A stretch of DNA of 64,000 nucleotides from Herbaspirillum sp. SJZ107 (lineage in GTDB: Bacteria; Pseudomonadota; Gammaproteobacteria; Burkholderiales; Burkholderiaceae_D), in NCBI RefSeq assembly GCF_006715485.1, contig NZ_VFNH01000001.1:310001-374000 (forward strand), in the 5' to 3' direction. Of the stretch, positions 27,217 through 36,216 are shown piece after piece (the first letter of the stretch is position 1; each line of letters starts with the position of its first letter). The notes under the pieces were generated by a model. That model was given only the letters and a program-made list of their open reading frames with translations. It was not told where the DNA came from and did not search any database. Position numbers and translations under genes: made by a program.

Positions 27217-28605
27217 CTAGGCCGCCAGCGCCGCCCTTGCCACGTCCGACTCGCCGCTCAACCTGAGGATATCCGTCAGCATCCGCAGCGGAATCGACTG
27301 GCCCATCGCGACCATGCCCGCGTCGTTCGGGTGCAGGTGGTCGCCCGAATCGTAGGCGGGCAGCATGCGCGCGGGGTTGGCCGGGTCGCGCACGGCCGCA
27401 TCGAAGTCGATCACGCCATCCCACTCGCCGCTGCTGCGGATCCAGTTGTTGACCGCCTGCCGGATGGCCTCGCGTGCCGGCGTGAAATAGCCGGCGATCG
27501 TGGTGTCACCGAACGGCGTGATGGTGGCGCCGTAGATGTTGAGCGACTTCTCGCGCGCACGCGCGATCAGCTGCCGGTAGCCTTGGAGGAGCGCCGGCTC
27601 GCTGACTTCCTCGGACGCCGGCGAGATCGACACCGGCTGGCCGAGGTCGTTCACGCCGAGCAGGACGATGACGGCTTCCACGCCGGGCTGGGCCAGCACG
27701 TCGCGGTCGAAGCGGGCGAGGGCGGCCTGGCCGAACAGCGGACCGATCCCCTGGAAGTCGCCGATGGTCGCATTTCCCGGATTCAGCAGGCGGTTGCCGC
27801 CGATGCCGGCGTTCACCACGCCGAGGCGGAACAGGCGGTCGTACTGGCGCAGGCGCAGCGACAGGATGTCGGGCCAGCGGCGGTTCGCGTCGACGGTCGT
27901 GACCGCGCCGTCGGTGATCGAGTCGCCCAGGGTGACGATGGCCCCGGCGCGGCTCGTCCAGACGCTGACTCCGCTCAGGAAATGCCAGGATGTCGTGGTC
28001 GACGCATCGGCGAGGGTGGGGGCGCCGGCCGCATTGCCGGCCACGATGTAGTTGGTCTGGAACGCCGAGCCGTGCAGGGTGGTCGCGGTGGCCGGCTGCG
28101 GCAGGTAGATGCTGATGGCCAGGTCGACCAGCGGCGGCAGGTCGAGGTCGACCGGGTCGGAGAGCGCCGGCGCGCCTGGTGGGATCACGATCGAGGGCTG
28201 GCCCCCGAAGGTCAGCACGCGGCCGGTAGCGGGATCGATGCTGCTGCCGGCCGTACGGCGCGCGACATGGGCGGCGCCGATGGTCAGCGGCGTGGTGCCG
28301 AACTCGTTGGAAAAGCACACGCGCACCCGGTTGCCGCCGATGCTGGTATGGACGATCTGGCGCAGCGTCTGGTTGGTGAGCTCCCTGGGCGCCGGCTGCG
28401 GGGAAATCGCCGCGCCGGTAGGGGAGGCGCCCCAGGTGCCGACCCAGCGGTCCGCGGCCCACAGATCGCCGGATCGGTCTTGGGCCACGGCCGGTCCGGC
28501 GAACGGGGCTGCCGCCAGCGCCAAGGGCGCCGCCGCGCCCAGCCTGAGGAAGCTGCGTCTGCCGTTCGGCCCGGTCGTGTTGCTGGTGTTCCTGTGCTTG
28601 TCCAT
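27217..28605 (-). CDS. Tat-exported SGNH/GDSL hydrolase
   Basis: A 462-residue secreted esterase-like protein. The N-terminus has a twin-arginine motif RRSFLRLG and an Ala-rich h-region ending PAVAQ. An N-terminal beta domain of about 170 residues precedes the SGNH domain, which has all four blocks: LGDSITDG (Ser), GIGGNR (Gly), GVNDLG (Asn) and DHLHPND (Asp and His). Such enzymes deacylate carbohydrates, lipids or aryl esters. ATG 28605 follows GAGGAG and opens on the signal; the frame to 28650 is rejected. It stands alone. Confidence 0.88.
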   Translation of the reverse strand: MDKHRNTSNTTGPNGRRSFLRLGAAAPLALAAAPFAGPAVAQDRSGDLWAADRWVGTWGASPTGAAISPQPAPRELTNQTLRQIVHTSIGGNRVRVCFSNEFGTTPLTIGAAHVARRTAGSSIDPATGRVLTFGGQPSIVIPPGAPALSDPVDLDLPPLVDLAISIYLPQPATATTLHGSAFQTNYIVAGNAAGAPTLADASTTTSWHFLSGVSVWTSRAGAIVTLGDSITDGAVTTVDANRRWPDILSLRLRQYDRLFRLGVVNAGIGGNRLLNPGNATIGDFQGIGPLFGQAALARFDRDVLAQPGVEAVIVLLGVNDLGQPVSISPASEEVSEPALLQGYRQLIARAREKSLNIYGATITPFGDTTIAGYFTPAREAIRQAVNNWIRSSGEWDGVIDFDAAVRDPANPARMLPAYDSGDHLHPNDAGMVAMGQSIPLRMLTDILRLSGESDVARAALAA

Positions 28606-29044
28606 CTCGGTCTCCTCTGGTCGACAGGTGGTCTGCGGGATCGCTGACACGAAAGATCAGTATAGAGAGGCGGTTTGCGCGGACAGTGGAGCGCGCTAGG
28701 ACAACTTCTATAGCCGCGTTCAGAAACTACCCAAAAAGGGTTCGGAAACGACCGAAAACAGCAGATGCTTGATGAGTCAGGTTGTCGAAGCAGGCACCTC
28801 AGTCGACTGGCCGGGTAAGCGCCGCCGTATAGCCACCGGACAGGCCCGACAAGCGGCCAACGTATTTCATCAAAGAATATTTAATGATGAGACATATTCT
28901 GCGTGTGAAATTTGCCTAAAGCCATGTACGGGAAGATTTAGTATGGCTCAAAGCGGACTCATCCAAAGAGGATAACTTGGAATCCAGGCCGTGCATGAGC
29001 CAACGCGGCCTACCTTCCAAGTCGGCTCATTGAGGAGAAGCATC
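28606..29044. other. Gene-poor intergenic stretch
   Basis: About 440 bp of lower GC content between the divergent SGNH hydrolase and the heptad-repeat gene. A 68-codon frame at 28769-28975 lacks a ribosome site and codon bias. I see no tRNA, convincing promoter or repeat beyond GAGGAG at 29032-29037, which serves the next gene. Confidence 0.5.
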
Positions 29045-29494
29045 ATGGGTACCGAACAATACAAGGACGACCGCGACGACGACAAGGATTGCGGCCACGA
29101 CCACGGCCACGACCACGATGACGACAAGGGCCACGAGCACGACCACCATAAATTGTGCAAGTGCAGGAAGGAGCGCGACGAGTACAAGAAAGAACGCGAC
29201 GATTACAAGAAGGAGCGCGACGGCTACAAGAAGGAACGCGACGATTACAAGAAGGAGCGCGACGAGTACAAGAAGGAAGGCGACGAGTGGAAGAAGGTGG
29301 CCTGGAAGTACAAGAAGGAGCGTGACGAGTACAAGGGCTTTCTGCGGGCTGCCCTGGAGCGCCTGGGCGTCGCGGTGCGCAAGCTGGATCACCTGCTCGA
29401 TGATCTCGTCGATGACAGCAAGAAGATCGGCAAGGACCACGACAAGGACGATGACAAGGGTGGCGACAAGGAGCACGGCAAGGGCGACGACTGA
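29045..29494 (+). CDS. His/Asp-rich protein with eight charged heptad repeats
   Basis: A 149-residue, extremely hydrophilic protein. GAGGAG at 29032-29037 with 7 nt spacing fixes the start at 29045. Residues 8-36 are Asp/His/Lys-rich (HDHGHDHDDDKGHEHDHH) and precede CKC at 38-40. Residues 42-97 are eight consecutive heptads of consensus KERDxYK, giving a single charged helix or coiled coil. Residues 98-128 are an amphipathic Leu-containing helix, and the tail is again Asp/Lys/His-rich. No signal peptide or membrane segment. The His/Asp tracts suggest divalent-metal binding, which is inference. I recognise no family. Confidence 0.75.
   Translation: MGTEQYKDDRDDDKDCGHDHGHDHDDDKGHEHDHHKLCKCRKERDEYKKERDDYKKERDGYKKERDDYKKERDEYKKEGDEWKKVAWKYKKERDEYKGFLRAALERLGVAVRKLDHLLDDLVDDSKKIGKDHDKDDDKGGDKEHGKGDD
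29168..29335 (+). repeat. Eight tandem 21-bp units encoding KERDxYK
   Basis: In-frame 21-bp repeats, nearly identical in the first five copies and decayed in copies six and seven (KEGDEWK, KVAWKYK), with the last copy restored. This pattern points to recent unequal duplication, and copy number may vary between strains. Confidence 0.85.
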
Positions 29495-29523
29495 TCGTGC
29501 ACCGGCGGTCCTTGCGGGCCGCC

Positions 29524-29553
29524 CCGTGCCGCCGCACCTTCCGGGCGGCACGG
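29524..29553 (+). terminator. Hairpin downstream of the heptad-repeat gene
   Basis: CCGTGCCGCC and GGCGGCACGG pair perfectly over 10 bp with a 10-nt loop, 30 bp after the stop. A T-run is missing. The rest of the gap to 29752 shows nothing recognisable. Confidence 0.4.
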
Positions 29554-29752
29554 TGTCCGATGACCGACGCGCCAGTTCTGTCCTTGTATCCGAATGCGGT
29601 CCGGCGAATTGTTGTGCCGTTCCGACCCGGAAAAGGCATTGCTGGCGCACTTGAGTTTCCTTAACCGGAATGCATGAGACGACCTCCTAGAATTCCCGAC
29701 TACGCACCCCGCATACGCGTCTCCGGGTGCATGGCCAACCAAAGGAGCGTCC

Positions 29753-30460
29753 ATGTTTTCCATGAAGCCCAGTACGCCGTTGCCGCTGTCGATTGCGTTT
29801 GCGGCGCTGTCCACGCTGGCCGCCTGTGGCGGCAGCAGCCATTCCAGCCCGGTCGCGGTCGATCCGCAACCCCCGGCCCAGCCCGCGCCGACCCCGCCCA
29901 CCCAGCCGGCCCCGCCGCCGCCGGTCGATCCGGCGCCCACTCCCGGCTCTCCCGAACTCACGCTCGAACCCGGCTATACCTCGATCTCGTCCACGACCAG
30001 TTTCAGCCAGCCCAACTGGCCGGCCTGGAGCCACAGCGGCACGGCCAGCGTCGACGGCGTCGGCTGCGCCCAGAGCGAGACTTACCATACGCACGCCTTG
30101 CTGACGGTCTACCGCAACGGCGTGCGCCTGGCGCTGCCGGATTCGATCGGGCGCGGCAGCGGCTGCAACTATGAAATGCACACCCATGACGGCTCGGGCG
30201 TGCTGCACATCGAGACCGACGTGCCGCGTACCTTCACGCTGGGCCAGTTCCTGTCGCTGTGGGGGCAGGGCATCGGCGGCGGCGCGGTGCTGGGCATGCC
30301 GGGGCCGGCCCGCTACTATCTGATCAGCAACGAGAGGATCGCGCCGGTCACGACGGACCCGGCCGCGATCCCACTGGCGGCGCAGACGGAAATCGTCGTC
30401 ATCCTCGGCACGCCCCCGGCCGCCTTGCCGCGCTATGACTGGGCCGGCAGCGGCCTGTAG
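29753..30460 (+). CDS. Lipoprotein with Pro-rich linker and His-motif domain
   Basis: A 235-residue lipoprotein starting behind AAAGGAG. Its lipobox is LAAC, followed by a Ser/Pro-rich linker to about residue 65. The globular part has two His clusters, YHTHALLTVYRNG and CNYEMHTHDGSGVLHIE, and then FTLGQFLSLWGQ. The spaced HxH motifs look metal-binding, and two Cys residues (in GCAQ and GCNY) could form a disulfide. I recall similar uncharacterised lipoproteins but no named domain. Gly follows the lipid Cys, consistent with outer-membrane sorting. It lies downstream of the His-rich heptad protein on the same strand. Confidence 0.75.
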   Translation: MFSMKPSTPLPLSIAFAALSTLAACGGSSHSSPVAVDPQPPAQPAPTPPTQPAPPPPVDPAPTPGSPELTLEPGYTSISSTTSFSQPNWPAWSHSGTASVDGVGCAQSETYHTHALLTVYRNGVRLALPDSIGRGSGCNYEMHTHDGSGVLHIETDVPRTFTLGQFLSLWGQGIGGGAVLGMPGPARYYLISNERIAPVTTDPAAIPLAAQTEIVVILGTPPAALPRYDWAGSGL

Positions 30461-30474
30461 CACACGGCAGCGAT

Positions 30475-30888
30475 TCAGCCGTAGGCGCCGCCCGTGTACA
30501 GCAGGTCGAACAGGCGCGCGATGGTGGCGATCAGGGCGGTGGCGCCGACCAGCATGGTCAGCACCAGCAGCAGGGCCAGCGGCCAGTGCGAATGCGAGGT
30601 ACGGCCGTTGCCCGGGTTGCGGCGCGCATCCCAGCGCTCGTCCGGCGTCAGGCCGATCACCAGTGCTTCGAGGAAGCCGGCGAGCCAGGACAGGATCAGC
30701 GGCAGCAGCACATAGAAGGGGTTGGGTGCGTGGCCCATGCCATAGACCAGGCCGGCCACCGGGATGCTGCACAGGTGCAGCAGGCCGATGCGGTCGACGC
30801 TGCCGTTCAGGTAGAAGCGGTGCGCGCCCACGCCGCCGAGCAGGAAGGCGAGGGCGGTGGCGAAGGTCTTGTTCTTGTGCGGCTGCAT
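30475..30888 (-). CDS. TM2-domain membrane protein
   Basis: A 137-residue membrane protein. The TM2 domain is at residues 6-60: FATALAFLLGGVGAHRFYLNG followed by the second helix (LLHLCSIPVAGLVYGMG) with the connecting polar turn. Two further hydrophobic helices follow, one at the C-terminus. TM2 proteins are of unknown function in bacteria. ATG at 30888 opens the domain; the long frame to 31149 is AT-rich and rejected. Convergent with the lipoprotein gene with a 14-bp gap. Confidence 0.83.
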   Translation of the reverse strand: MQPHKNKTFATALAFLLGGVGAHRFYLNGSVDRIGLLHLCSIPVAGLVYGMGHAPNPFYVLLPLILSWLAGFLEALVIGLTPDERWDARRNPGNGRTSHSHWPLALLLVLTMLVGATALIATIARLFDLLYTGGAYG

Positions 30889-31094
30889 CGGCTGTGGCGA
30901 CTTGTCGTTGTGGAAAGGAAAGCCGCCAGTATCGTTCAAAATTGTTCTTGAAGCACGTTGTTTCCAGCATGCCTGCAGAGGGCAATCTCGGTGGGCATCT
31001 TCAAGGGCAGGTAGCGCTCTAGCACAAAATAAGCGATAATGCTGGATTCGGCCGGGACTGCGCCCCCAGCTAATGTTACTTTTTAGATAAACGC

Positions 31095-31124
31095 TTGCTG
31101 TTGCACGGCGTGGCGGGCTATAAT
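31095..31124 (+). promoter_or_regulatory. Promoter of the rpsP-rimM-trmD-rplS operon
   Basis: TTGCTG (31095-31100) and the consensus TATAAT (31119-31124) are 18 bp apart, 40 bp before the rpsP ATG. Confidence 0.65.
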
Positions 31125-31163
31125 CGTCGGCTTTCTCCGTCCAGTACATTTTTTGGAAATATT

Positions 31164-31415
31164 ATGGTCGTTATTCGTTTGGCTCGTGGTGGTGCAAAAA
31201 AGCGCCCGTTCTACAACATCGTTGCAACCGATTCGCGTAATCGTCGCGATGGCCGTTTCATCGAGCGCATCGGTTACTACAACCCGATGGCTTCGGGTCA
31301 GGAAGTTGGCCTGAACATCACCGCTGACCGTCTGGCCTACTGGCAAGGCGTTGGCGCACAACTGTCGCCGACCGTTGCTCGCCTGGTCGCTGGCCAGAAG
31401 CCGGTTGCCGCTTAA
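31164..31415 (+). CDS. rpsP: 30S ribosomal protein S16
   Basis: An 83-residue protein opening [20 protein letters not shown], the S16 signature, with the conserved [14 protein letters not shown] segment. It binds 16S rRNA early in 30S assembly. First gene of the conserved rpsP-rimM-trmD-rplS operon. Confidence 0.98.
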   Translation: MVVIRLARGGAKKRPFYNIVATDSRNRRDGRFIERIGYYNPMASGQEVGLNITADRLAYWQGVGAQLSPTVARLVAGQKPVAA

Positions 31416-31447
31416 TAGCGCGATTCAACTAGCAAGGTAGTACTGGT

Positions 31448-32023
31448 TTGACCGATTCAGCAGCAAACTCGCCACAGCCGGAAATCACGGCGGTTCCCGA
31501 CGACCTGATCCAGGTCGGGCACGTGACCGGCGCCTACGGGCTGCGCGGCGCGATCCGTGTGACGCCGTATTCGCTGGATGCGGATGCGCTGCTGAACGTA
31601 AAAACCTGGTGGCTGGACAAGCCGTCGCTGCGTGCCGTCAAGGTACGGACTGCAAAGTTCCACAGCGGCGACGTCACCGCCACCTTGGTCGACTTGAGCG
31701 ACCGCGATCTGGCCGAGGCGCTGAAAGGCGCTACCGTGCAAGTCTCGCGCGCCGATTTTCCGGCACTCACGGAAGACGAATATTACTGGACCGACCTGAT
31801 CGGCATGGACGTGGTGAACCTGCAGGGCGAAGCCCTCGGCAAGGTCACCGACATGATGCACAACGGTGCACAGTCCATCCTGCGCATCACGCCCGCGCCT
31901 GCGGCCGATGCGCCTCTCGATGCCAAGGTGGAAGAGCGCCTGGTGCCGTTCGTGGACCAGTTCGTCAAGACCGTCGACCAGAATGCAAAACTGATTACCC
32001 TGGATTGGGGTCTGGATTATTAA
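31448..32023 (+). CDS. rimM: Ribosome maturation factor RimM
   Basis: A 191-residue 16S rRNA processing factor that binds S19 during 30S maturation. The N-terminal beta barrel has [19 protein letters not shown], and a C-terminal PRC-barrel region has [16 protein letters not shown] and PFVDQFVK. The start appears to be TTG at 31448, with AAGG about 10 nt upstream, a rare start codon for a housekeeping gene. Second gene of the operon. Confidence 0.95.
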   Translation: MTDSAANSPQPEITAVPDDLIQVGHVTGAYGLRGAIRVTPYSLDADALLNVKTWWLDKPSLRAVKVRTAKFHSGDVTATLVDLSDRDLAEALKGATVQVSRADFPALTEDEYYWTDLIGMDVVNLQGEALGKVTDMMHNGAQSILRITPAPAADAPLDAKVEERLVPFVDQFVKTVDQNAKLITLDWGLDY

Positions 32024-32052
32024 TCCGCTCCCGATCACGAAGCGAGGTCCCG

Positions 32053-32826
32053 ATGCAGTTTGACGTCGTGAGCTTGTTTCCCGAAATGTTTGCGGCGTTG
32101 ACGCAGTCGGGTGTGACCCGGCGCGCGCACGAGCAAGGGCTGTGGAACCTGTCGATCTGGAATCCACGCGATTTCACGCAGGACCGTCACCGCACCGTCG
32201 ACGATCGCCCCTACGGCGGCGGTCCCGGCATGGTGATGCTGGCCCGCCCGCTCGAAGCGACCATCAATGCGGCAAAGCAGCGCCAGATCGACCTCGGCTT
32301 GCCCGCGCCGCGTGTGGTGTTCATGTCGCCGCAAGGCAAGCCGTTGACGCACGAACGTGTGATGGCATTGAAGGACGAGCCTGGACTGGTCGTGTTGTGC
32401 GGCCGCTACGAAGCGGTCGACCAGCGCTTGCTGGACCGGGTGGTCGATGAGGAAATCTCCCTCGGCGACTTCGTGCTGTCCGGCGGGGAAATCCCGGCGA
32501 TGGCATTGATGGATGCCGTGGTGCGGCATATTCCCGGTGTGCTGGGCGACGATGCCTCGGCGGTCGAAGACAGTTTCGTCAACGGCCTGCTGGATTCGCC
32601 GCATTACACGCGTCCGGAAGTGTACGAGGGCGTGGCCGTGCCGCCGGTGCTGATGGGCGGGAACCATGCCGAGATCACCAAGTGGCGGCGCCAGCGCATG
32701 CTGGAGGCGACCGCGAAGAAACGGCCCGATCTGCTGGACAAGGCGCGCCGCGCCGGTCAGCTGAACAAGGCCGACGAGAAATTCCTGGCAGGCCTGGTCG
32801 CGGAAACGGACCAGCCTGCCAGATAA
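32053..32826 (+). CDS. trmD: tRNA (guanine37-N1)-methyltransferase
   Basis: A 257-residue SPOUT enzyme that methylates G37 next to the anticodon with SAM. It starts [20 protein letters not shown] at 32053, and has [13 protein letters not shown] and the trefoil-knot region [11 protein letters not shown] and [11 protein letters not shown], all family hallmarks. It lies 29 bp after rimM. An open frame extends upstream through rimM but carries no TrmD sequence. Confidence 0.98.
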   Translation: MQFDVVSLFPEMFAALTQSGVTRRAHEQGLWNLSIWNPRDFTQDRHRTVDDRPYGGGPGMVMLARPLEATINAAKQRQIDLGLPAPRVVFMSPQGKPLTHERVMALKDEPGLVVLCGRYEAVDQRLLDRVVDEEISLGDFVLSGGEIPAMALMDAVVRHIPGVLGDDASAVEDSFVNGLLDSPHYTRPEVYEGVAVPPVLMGGNHAEITKWRRQRMLEATAKKRPDLLDKARRAGQLNKADEKFLAGLVAETDQPAR

Positions 32827-32951
32827 GCGATTTGCACAGGCATCAGCTTGTGCGAAAACTGCGGGCAGTTGCCCGTGTGTTCAACCCCATCCTCTACCGG
32901 GCTCATAACCTGAGTGCAAGCGCCGGCAAGATGGCTTTTGGAGTGTTAAAA

Positions 32952-33335
32952 ATGGATCTGATCCAGCAACTCGAGCAAGAAGAAATTGCGCGCCTCGGCC
33001 GCAACATCCCTGATTTCGCACCGGGCGACACCGTTGTCGTCAGCGTCAACGTCGTCGAAGGCAACCGCAAGCGCGCCCAGGCATACGAAGGCGTCGTCAT
33101 CTCGCGTCGTAACCGCGGCCTGAACTCGAACTTCATCGTTCGCAAGATCTCGTCGGGCGAAGGCGTCGAGCGTACGTTCCAGCTGTACTCGCCGCTGATC
33201 GCTTCGATCGAAGTGAAGCGTCGTGGTGACGTGCGTCGTGCGAAGCTGTACTACCTGCGCGAGCGTTCGGGCAAGTCGGCACGTATCAAAGAAAAACTGC
33301 CGAACCGCAAGGTCGCTGCGACTACCGCTCAGTAA
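32952..33335 (+). CDS. rplS: 50S ribosomal protein L19
   Basis: A 127-residue protein with the L19 hallmarks [29 protein letters not shown] and [26 protein letters not shown]. It sits at the 30S-50S interface. Start ATG at 32952, 125 bp after trmD. It is the last gene of the operon and is followed by an intrinsic terminator. Confidence 0.97.
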   Translation: MDLIQQLEQEEIARLGRNIPDFAPGDTVVVSVNVVEGNRKRAQAYEGVVISRRNRGLNSNFIVRKISSGEGVERTFQLYSPLIASIEVKRRGDVRRAKLYYLRERSGKSARIKEKLPNRKVAATTAQ

Positions 33336-33352
33336 TCGCTTATGGTGTAAAG

Positions 33353-33385
33353 AAAAGGCATCCCCATGGATGCCTTTTTTCTTTT
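33353..33385 (+). terminator. Intrinsic terminator of the rpsP operon
   Basis: AAAAGGCATCC and GGATGCCTTTT pair perfectly over 11 bp around CCAT and run into a T-rich tract (33375-33385). It ends 12 bp before the next gene starts. Confidence 0.92.
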
Positions 33386-33396
33386 GAAAGAATGTT

Positions 33397-34062
33397 TTGG
33401 CAAAACAGCATATCGATCCCCAGCGCTTGCCGGTCGATGCGATCGCCGGCGAAGCCGCCTTGCCGGCCGAGCGCCTGGACGCCGCCTGGCTGCGCCGGCG
33501 TCTGGCGCGCCCGCTGGCCTGGGAGCCCGAGCTGCCGGAAGATATCCTCTTCCGCCTCGGCAAACTCAAGCGCGCCTCCGTTCTGATCCCGCTGGTCCAG
33601 CGTCCCGAAGGCTTGACCGTGCTGTTGACCCAGCGCACCGCCCACCTGTCCGCCCACCCCGGCCAGGTCAGTTTCCCCGGCGGCAGCGCCGAAGCCGAAG
33701 ACTCGTCGCCGATCGAAACCGCGTTGCGCGAAAGCGAAGAGGAAATCGGCCTGCAGCGCCGCCACGTCGAGATCATCGGCGTGCTGCCCGACCACGCCAC
33801 TGCCTCCAAGTTCCTGGTCACGCCGGTGATCGGCCTGGTCACGCCGCCATTCGACCTGCGCGCCGATCCGGGCGAGGTGGCCGAGATCTTCGAAGTGCCG
33901 CTGGCCTTCCTGATGGACGGCATGAACCACCAGCGCATGTCCTTCGACCTGCCGGATGGGGGCGGGCGCCGCAGTTTCTATGCGATGCCGTACGAGCGCT
34001 TCTTCATCTGGGGTGCGACGGCCGGGATGTTGCGGAATCTGTTTCACCTGCTGCGGGCCTGA
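33397..34062 (+). CDS. CoA pyrophosphatase (Nudix hydrolase)
   Basis: A 221-residue Nudix protein of the CoA pyrophosphatase branch. The branch signature LLTQRTAHLSAHPGQVSFPGG is followed by the Nudix box with RESEEEIGL, whose Glu residues bind the metal. It would cut CoA into 3',5'-ADP and phosphopantetheine in the cytoplasm. The likely start is TTG 33397, with GAAAG just upstream; no in-frame ATG precedes the conserved region. It is immediately downstream of the rpsP-operon terminator. Confidence 0.9.
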   Translation: MAKQHIDPQRLPVDAIAGEAALPAERLDAAWLRRRLARPLAWEPELPEDILFRLGKLKRASVLIPLVQRPEGLTVLLTQRTAHLSAHPGQVSFPGGSAEAEDSSPIETALRESEEEIGLQRRHVEIIGVLPDHATASKFLVTPVIGLVTPPFDLRADPGEVAEIFEVPLAFLMDGMNHQRMSFDLPDGGGRRSFYAMPYERFFIWGATAGMLRNLFHLLRA

Positions 34063-34157
34063 TGCCGACGGCCGGCCGGCCGTCGATTGCTTCTAACGGT
34101 CCTCTGCGCTATCGTAGCGGCAGATGAAGTCTGGCAACAAATACCAAGGACCCGTGC

Positions 34158-35117
34158 ATGACATTTTTTTCCATCCTGTGCGCGCTGCTCATCGAGCAGC
34201 TGAAGCCCCTGCGCGCGGATAACCAGATCTACGCCGAGATCAAGCGCTTTGCCATGCGCATCGAAGGCTGGTTCAATGCCGGCCAGGTGAGCCACGGGCG
34301 ACTGGGCTGGTTCCTGGTGATCGGCGGCCTGATGCTGCCGACCGTGATCGTGTACTGGGTCTTGTTGCACTATAACTGGGTGTTCGCGGCCTTTGCCTGG
34401 AACGTGCTGATCGTCTACCTGACGCTCGGCTTCCGTCACTACAGTCATTATTTCACCACGATCCAGTTCGCCCTGAACGCGGGCGACGACGCCACTGCGC
34501 GTACTCTGCTGGCCGAATGGGCACGGGTCGATACCACCGCCATGGACAGCACGGAGATCGCGCGCCTGGCCGTCGAAAAATCCCTGATCACGACGCACCG
34601 CAACGTGTTCGGCGTGTTCTTCTGGTTCCTGATGCCCCTCGGCCCGGCCTGTGCCGTCATGTACCGGGTGTCCGAATATCTGGCGCGCGCCTGGAACGAG
34701 CCCGACCATATGCGCAACGAGGCCTTCGGCGAATTCGCCGCGCGCGCGTTTTACTGGATCGACTGGATCCCGGTGCGCCTGACCGCGATCGCCTTTGCCG
34801 TGGTCGGCAACTTCGAGGACGCCATCTATGCCTGGCGCAACTTCGCCCACCGCTGGGCGGACGAGTCGCGCGGCATCATCCTGGCTGCCGGCGGCGGCGC
34901 CATGGGCGTACGCCTGGGAACGCCGCTCGAGACGGCGGCGCGCGTGGTGACGCCGGATGCGGCCACCGTCGACCTGTCCGACAGCGAGGCCGACGTGTTG
35001 CCTGGCGAAGAGCCGAACGTGCGTTCGCTCCAGAGCACGGTAGGCCTGGTCTGGCGCGCACTGTTATTATGGATGCTGCTCCTGCTGCTGCTGTCGGGTG
35101 CCGTCCTGCTGGGTTGA
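34158..35117 (+). CDS. CobD/CbiB-like membrane protein
   Basis: A 319-residue integral membrane protein with about five hydrophobic segments, including the extreme N-terminus and the C-terminus. The central region (VFGVFFWFLMPLGPACAVMYRVSEYL and WIPVRLTAIAFAVVGNFEDAIYAWR) resembles adenosylcobinamide-phosphate synthase family proteins. No other cobalamin genes are nearby, so the true role may differ. A housekeeping envelope function is possible, since homologues occur in Burkholderiales lacking a local cob cluster. Confidence 0.78.
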   Translation: MTFFSILCALLIEQLKPLRADNQIYAEIKRFAMRIEGWFNAGQVSHGRLGWFLVIGGLMLPTVIVYWVLLHYNWVFAAFAWNVLIVYLTLGFRHYSHYFTTIQFALNAGDDATARTLLAEWARVDTTAMDSTEIARLAVEKSLITTHRNVFGVFFWFLMPLGPACAVMYRVSEYLARAWNEPDHMRNEAFGEFAARAFYWIDWIPVRLTAIAFAVVGNFEDAIYAWRNFAHRWADESRGIILAAGGGAMGVRLGTPLETAARVVTPDAATVDLSDSEADVLPGEEPNVRSLQSTVGLVWRALLLWMLLLLLLSGAVLLG

Positions 35118-35237
35118 CGAGTCAGCCGAACGCGGGCCGCTGCCCGCTTCGGCGGAGGGGACTCGTCGGCAAGTCTTCTATAAGATATAATACCGGCGTT
35201 GTTCTTATCCACGCTTCATGTTTCAGTAAGCTGCACT

Positions 35238-35582
35238 ATGGCCGATTTACCGCAAAACGGGAAAGAACGCGCCGACGAGTTCTTCATTCTCGGCGTGACA
35301 AGCAAGGGCCGGCAGTTCCGTCCGAGTGATTGGGCCGAACGCCTGTGCGGCGTGATGTCGTGTTTTCGCCCGCCCGGCAGTGGCGGACGCAATGCCCACC
35401 TGCAATTCTCGCCTTACGTCTACCCGACCGTCGTCAACGGCGTCAAGGCCGTCGTGGTCAACAATGCCCTCAAGAGCGTCGAGCCGCTGGCTTACCACTT
35501 CGTGGTGAACTTTGCCAAGGACAACGACCTGCAGCTCGCCGAAGCCTGCTACGTACCGCCCCCCGAAGAAAAGAAAACCTGA
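35238..35582 (+). CDS. DUF3579 protein
   Basis: A 114-residue soluble protein matching the DUF3579 family typical of Betaproteobacteria: FFILGVTSKGRQFRPSDWAERLCGVMS, then YSPYVYPT-like FSPYVYPTVVNGVKAVVV and LKSVEPLAYHFVVNFAKDN. Function unknown. ATG 35238 is taken because the conserved region begins there; the in-frame ATG at 35199 adds an unconserved leader. Confidence 0.85.
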   Translation: MADLPQNGKERADEFFILGVTSKGRQFRPSDWAERLCGVMSCFRPPGSGGRNAHLQFSPYVYPTVVNGVKAVVVNNALKSVEPLAYHFVVNFAKDNDLQLAEACYVPPPEEKKT

Positions 35583-35667
35583 TTGTTCCCCGGACAGCTT
35601 TGATTGCCATCAAAGCTGGATACCCTTCGCGGGTTAGCCTGATAGCTTGCGCGAGGAGGGGACGGTC

Positions 35668-36117
35668 ATGGAAGTCAGGACATTGTGCACCGCCGATGCG
35701 GTCTGTTGCGGCCGCTACGAAAGCGTGCAGGGTGCGGCGCTGCTGATGCGCAAGCACCATGTCGGCGACGTCGTCGTGGTCGACGATCCCGACGGCGAAC
35801 GCACCCCGGTCGGCATCATTACCGACCGCGATATCGTGGTCTCCGTCATTGCTCTCGGCCTCGATCCGGTCGGGCTCGAAGTCGGCGACATCATGAGCGA
35901 CGACCTGCTCACCGCCGGCGAACACGACGATCCCTACCTGACCATCGAACACATGCGCCTGCGCGGCATCCGCCGCGTGCCGGTGGTCACCGAGAACGGC
36001 AACCTGGCCGGCATCGTCAGCGCCGACGACCTGCTGGCCTTCCTGGCCGAGGAAATGGAAGAGCTGTCGCGCATCAGTCCCTACCAGCAGCAGCACGAGC
36101 GTAGAGCACGTCAATAA
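35668..36117 (+). CDS. Two-CBS-domain protein
   Basis: A 149-residue soluble protein consisting of a Bateman module: CBS1 at about residues 10-65 (VGDVVVVDDPDG...PVGIITDRDIV) and CBS2 at about 75-130 (RGIRRVPVVTENGNLAGIVSADDLL). CBS pairs bind adenosyl nucleotides and sense energy or redox state. GAGGAGG at 35653-35659 fixes the start at 35668 rather than the TTG at 35647. The partner protein is unknown. Confidence 0.88.
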   Translation: MEVRTLCTADAVCCGRYESVQGAALLMRKHHVGDVVVVDDPDGERTPVGIITDRDIVVSVIALGLDPVGLEVGDIMSDDLLTAGEHDDPYLTIEHMRLRGIRRVPVVTENGNLAGIVSADDLLAFLAEEMEELSRISPYQQQHERRARQ

Positions 36118-36216
36118 GCGTCCAGCACGGTAAGCCTGCCCTAAGTCACCGTCTGTTACCATCCTGAACGCCTGCCATGCCCGTGGCGGCGCCGGACAAC
36201 TTACAGACGGAACAAA

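Noticed and set aside
28769..28975. 68-codon open frame between the SGNH hydrolase and the heptad-repeat gene
   Set aside because: No ribosome site, weak codon bias and no recognisable features.
29027..29650. Hydrophobic 207-residue frame antisense to the heptad-repeat gene, looking like a membrane protein
   Set aside because: The Leu/Val runs are the reverse complement of the charged KERDxYK repeats. It lacks a good start, while the sense strand has GAGGAG at the right spacing.
34158..35117. A cobalamin biosynthesis locus
   Set aside because: Only one CobD/CbiB-like gene is present, with unrelated neighbours.
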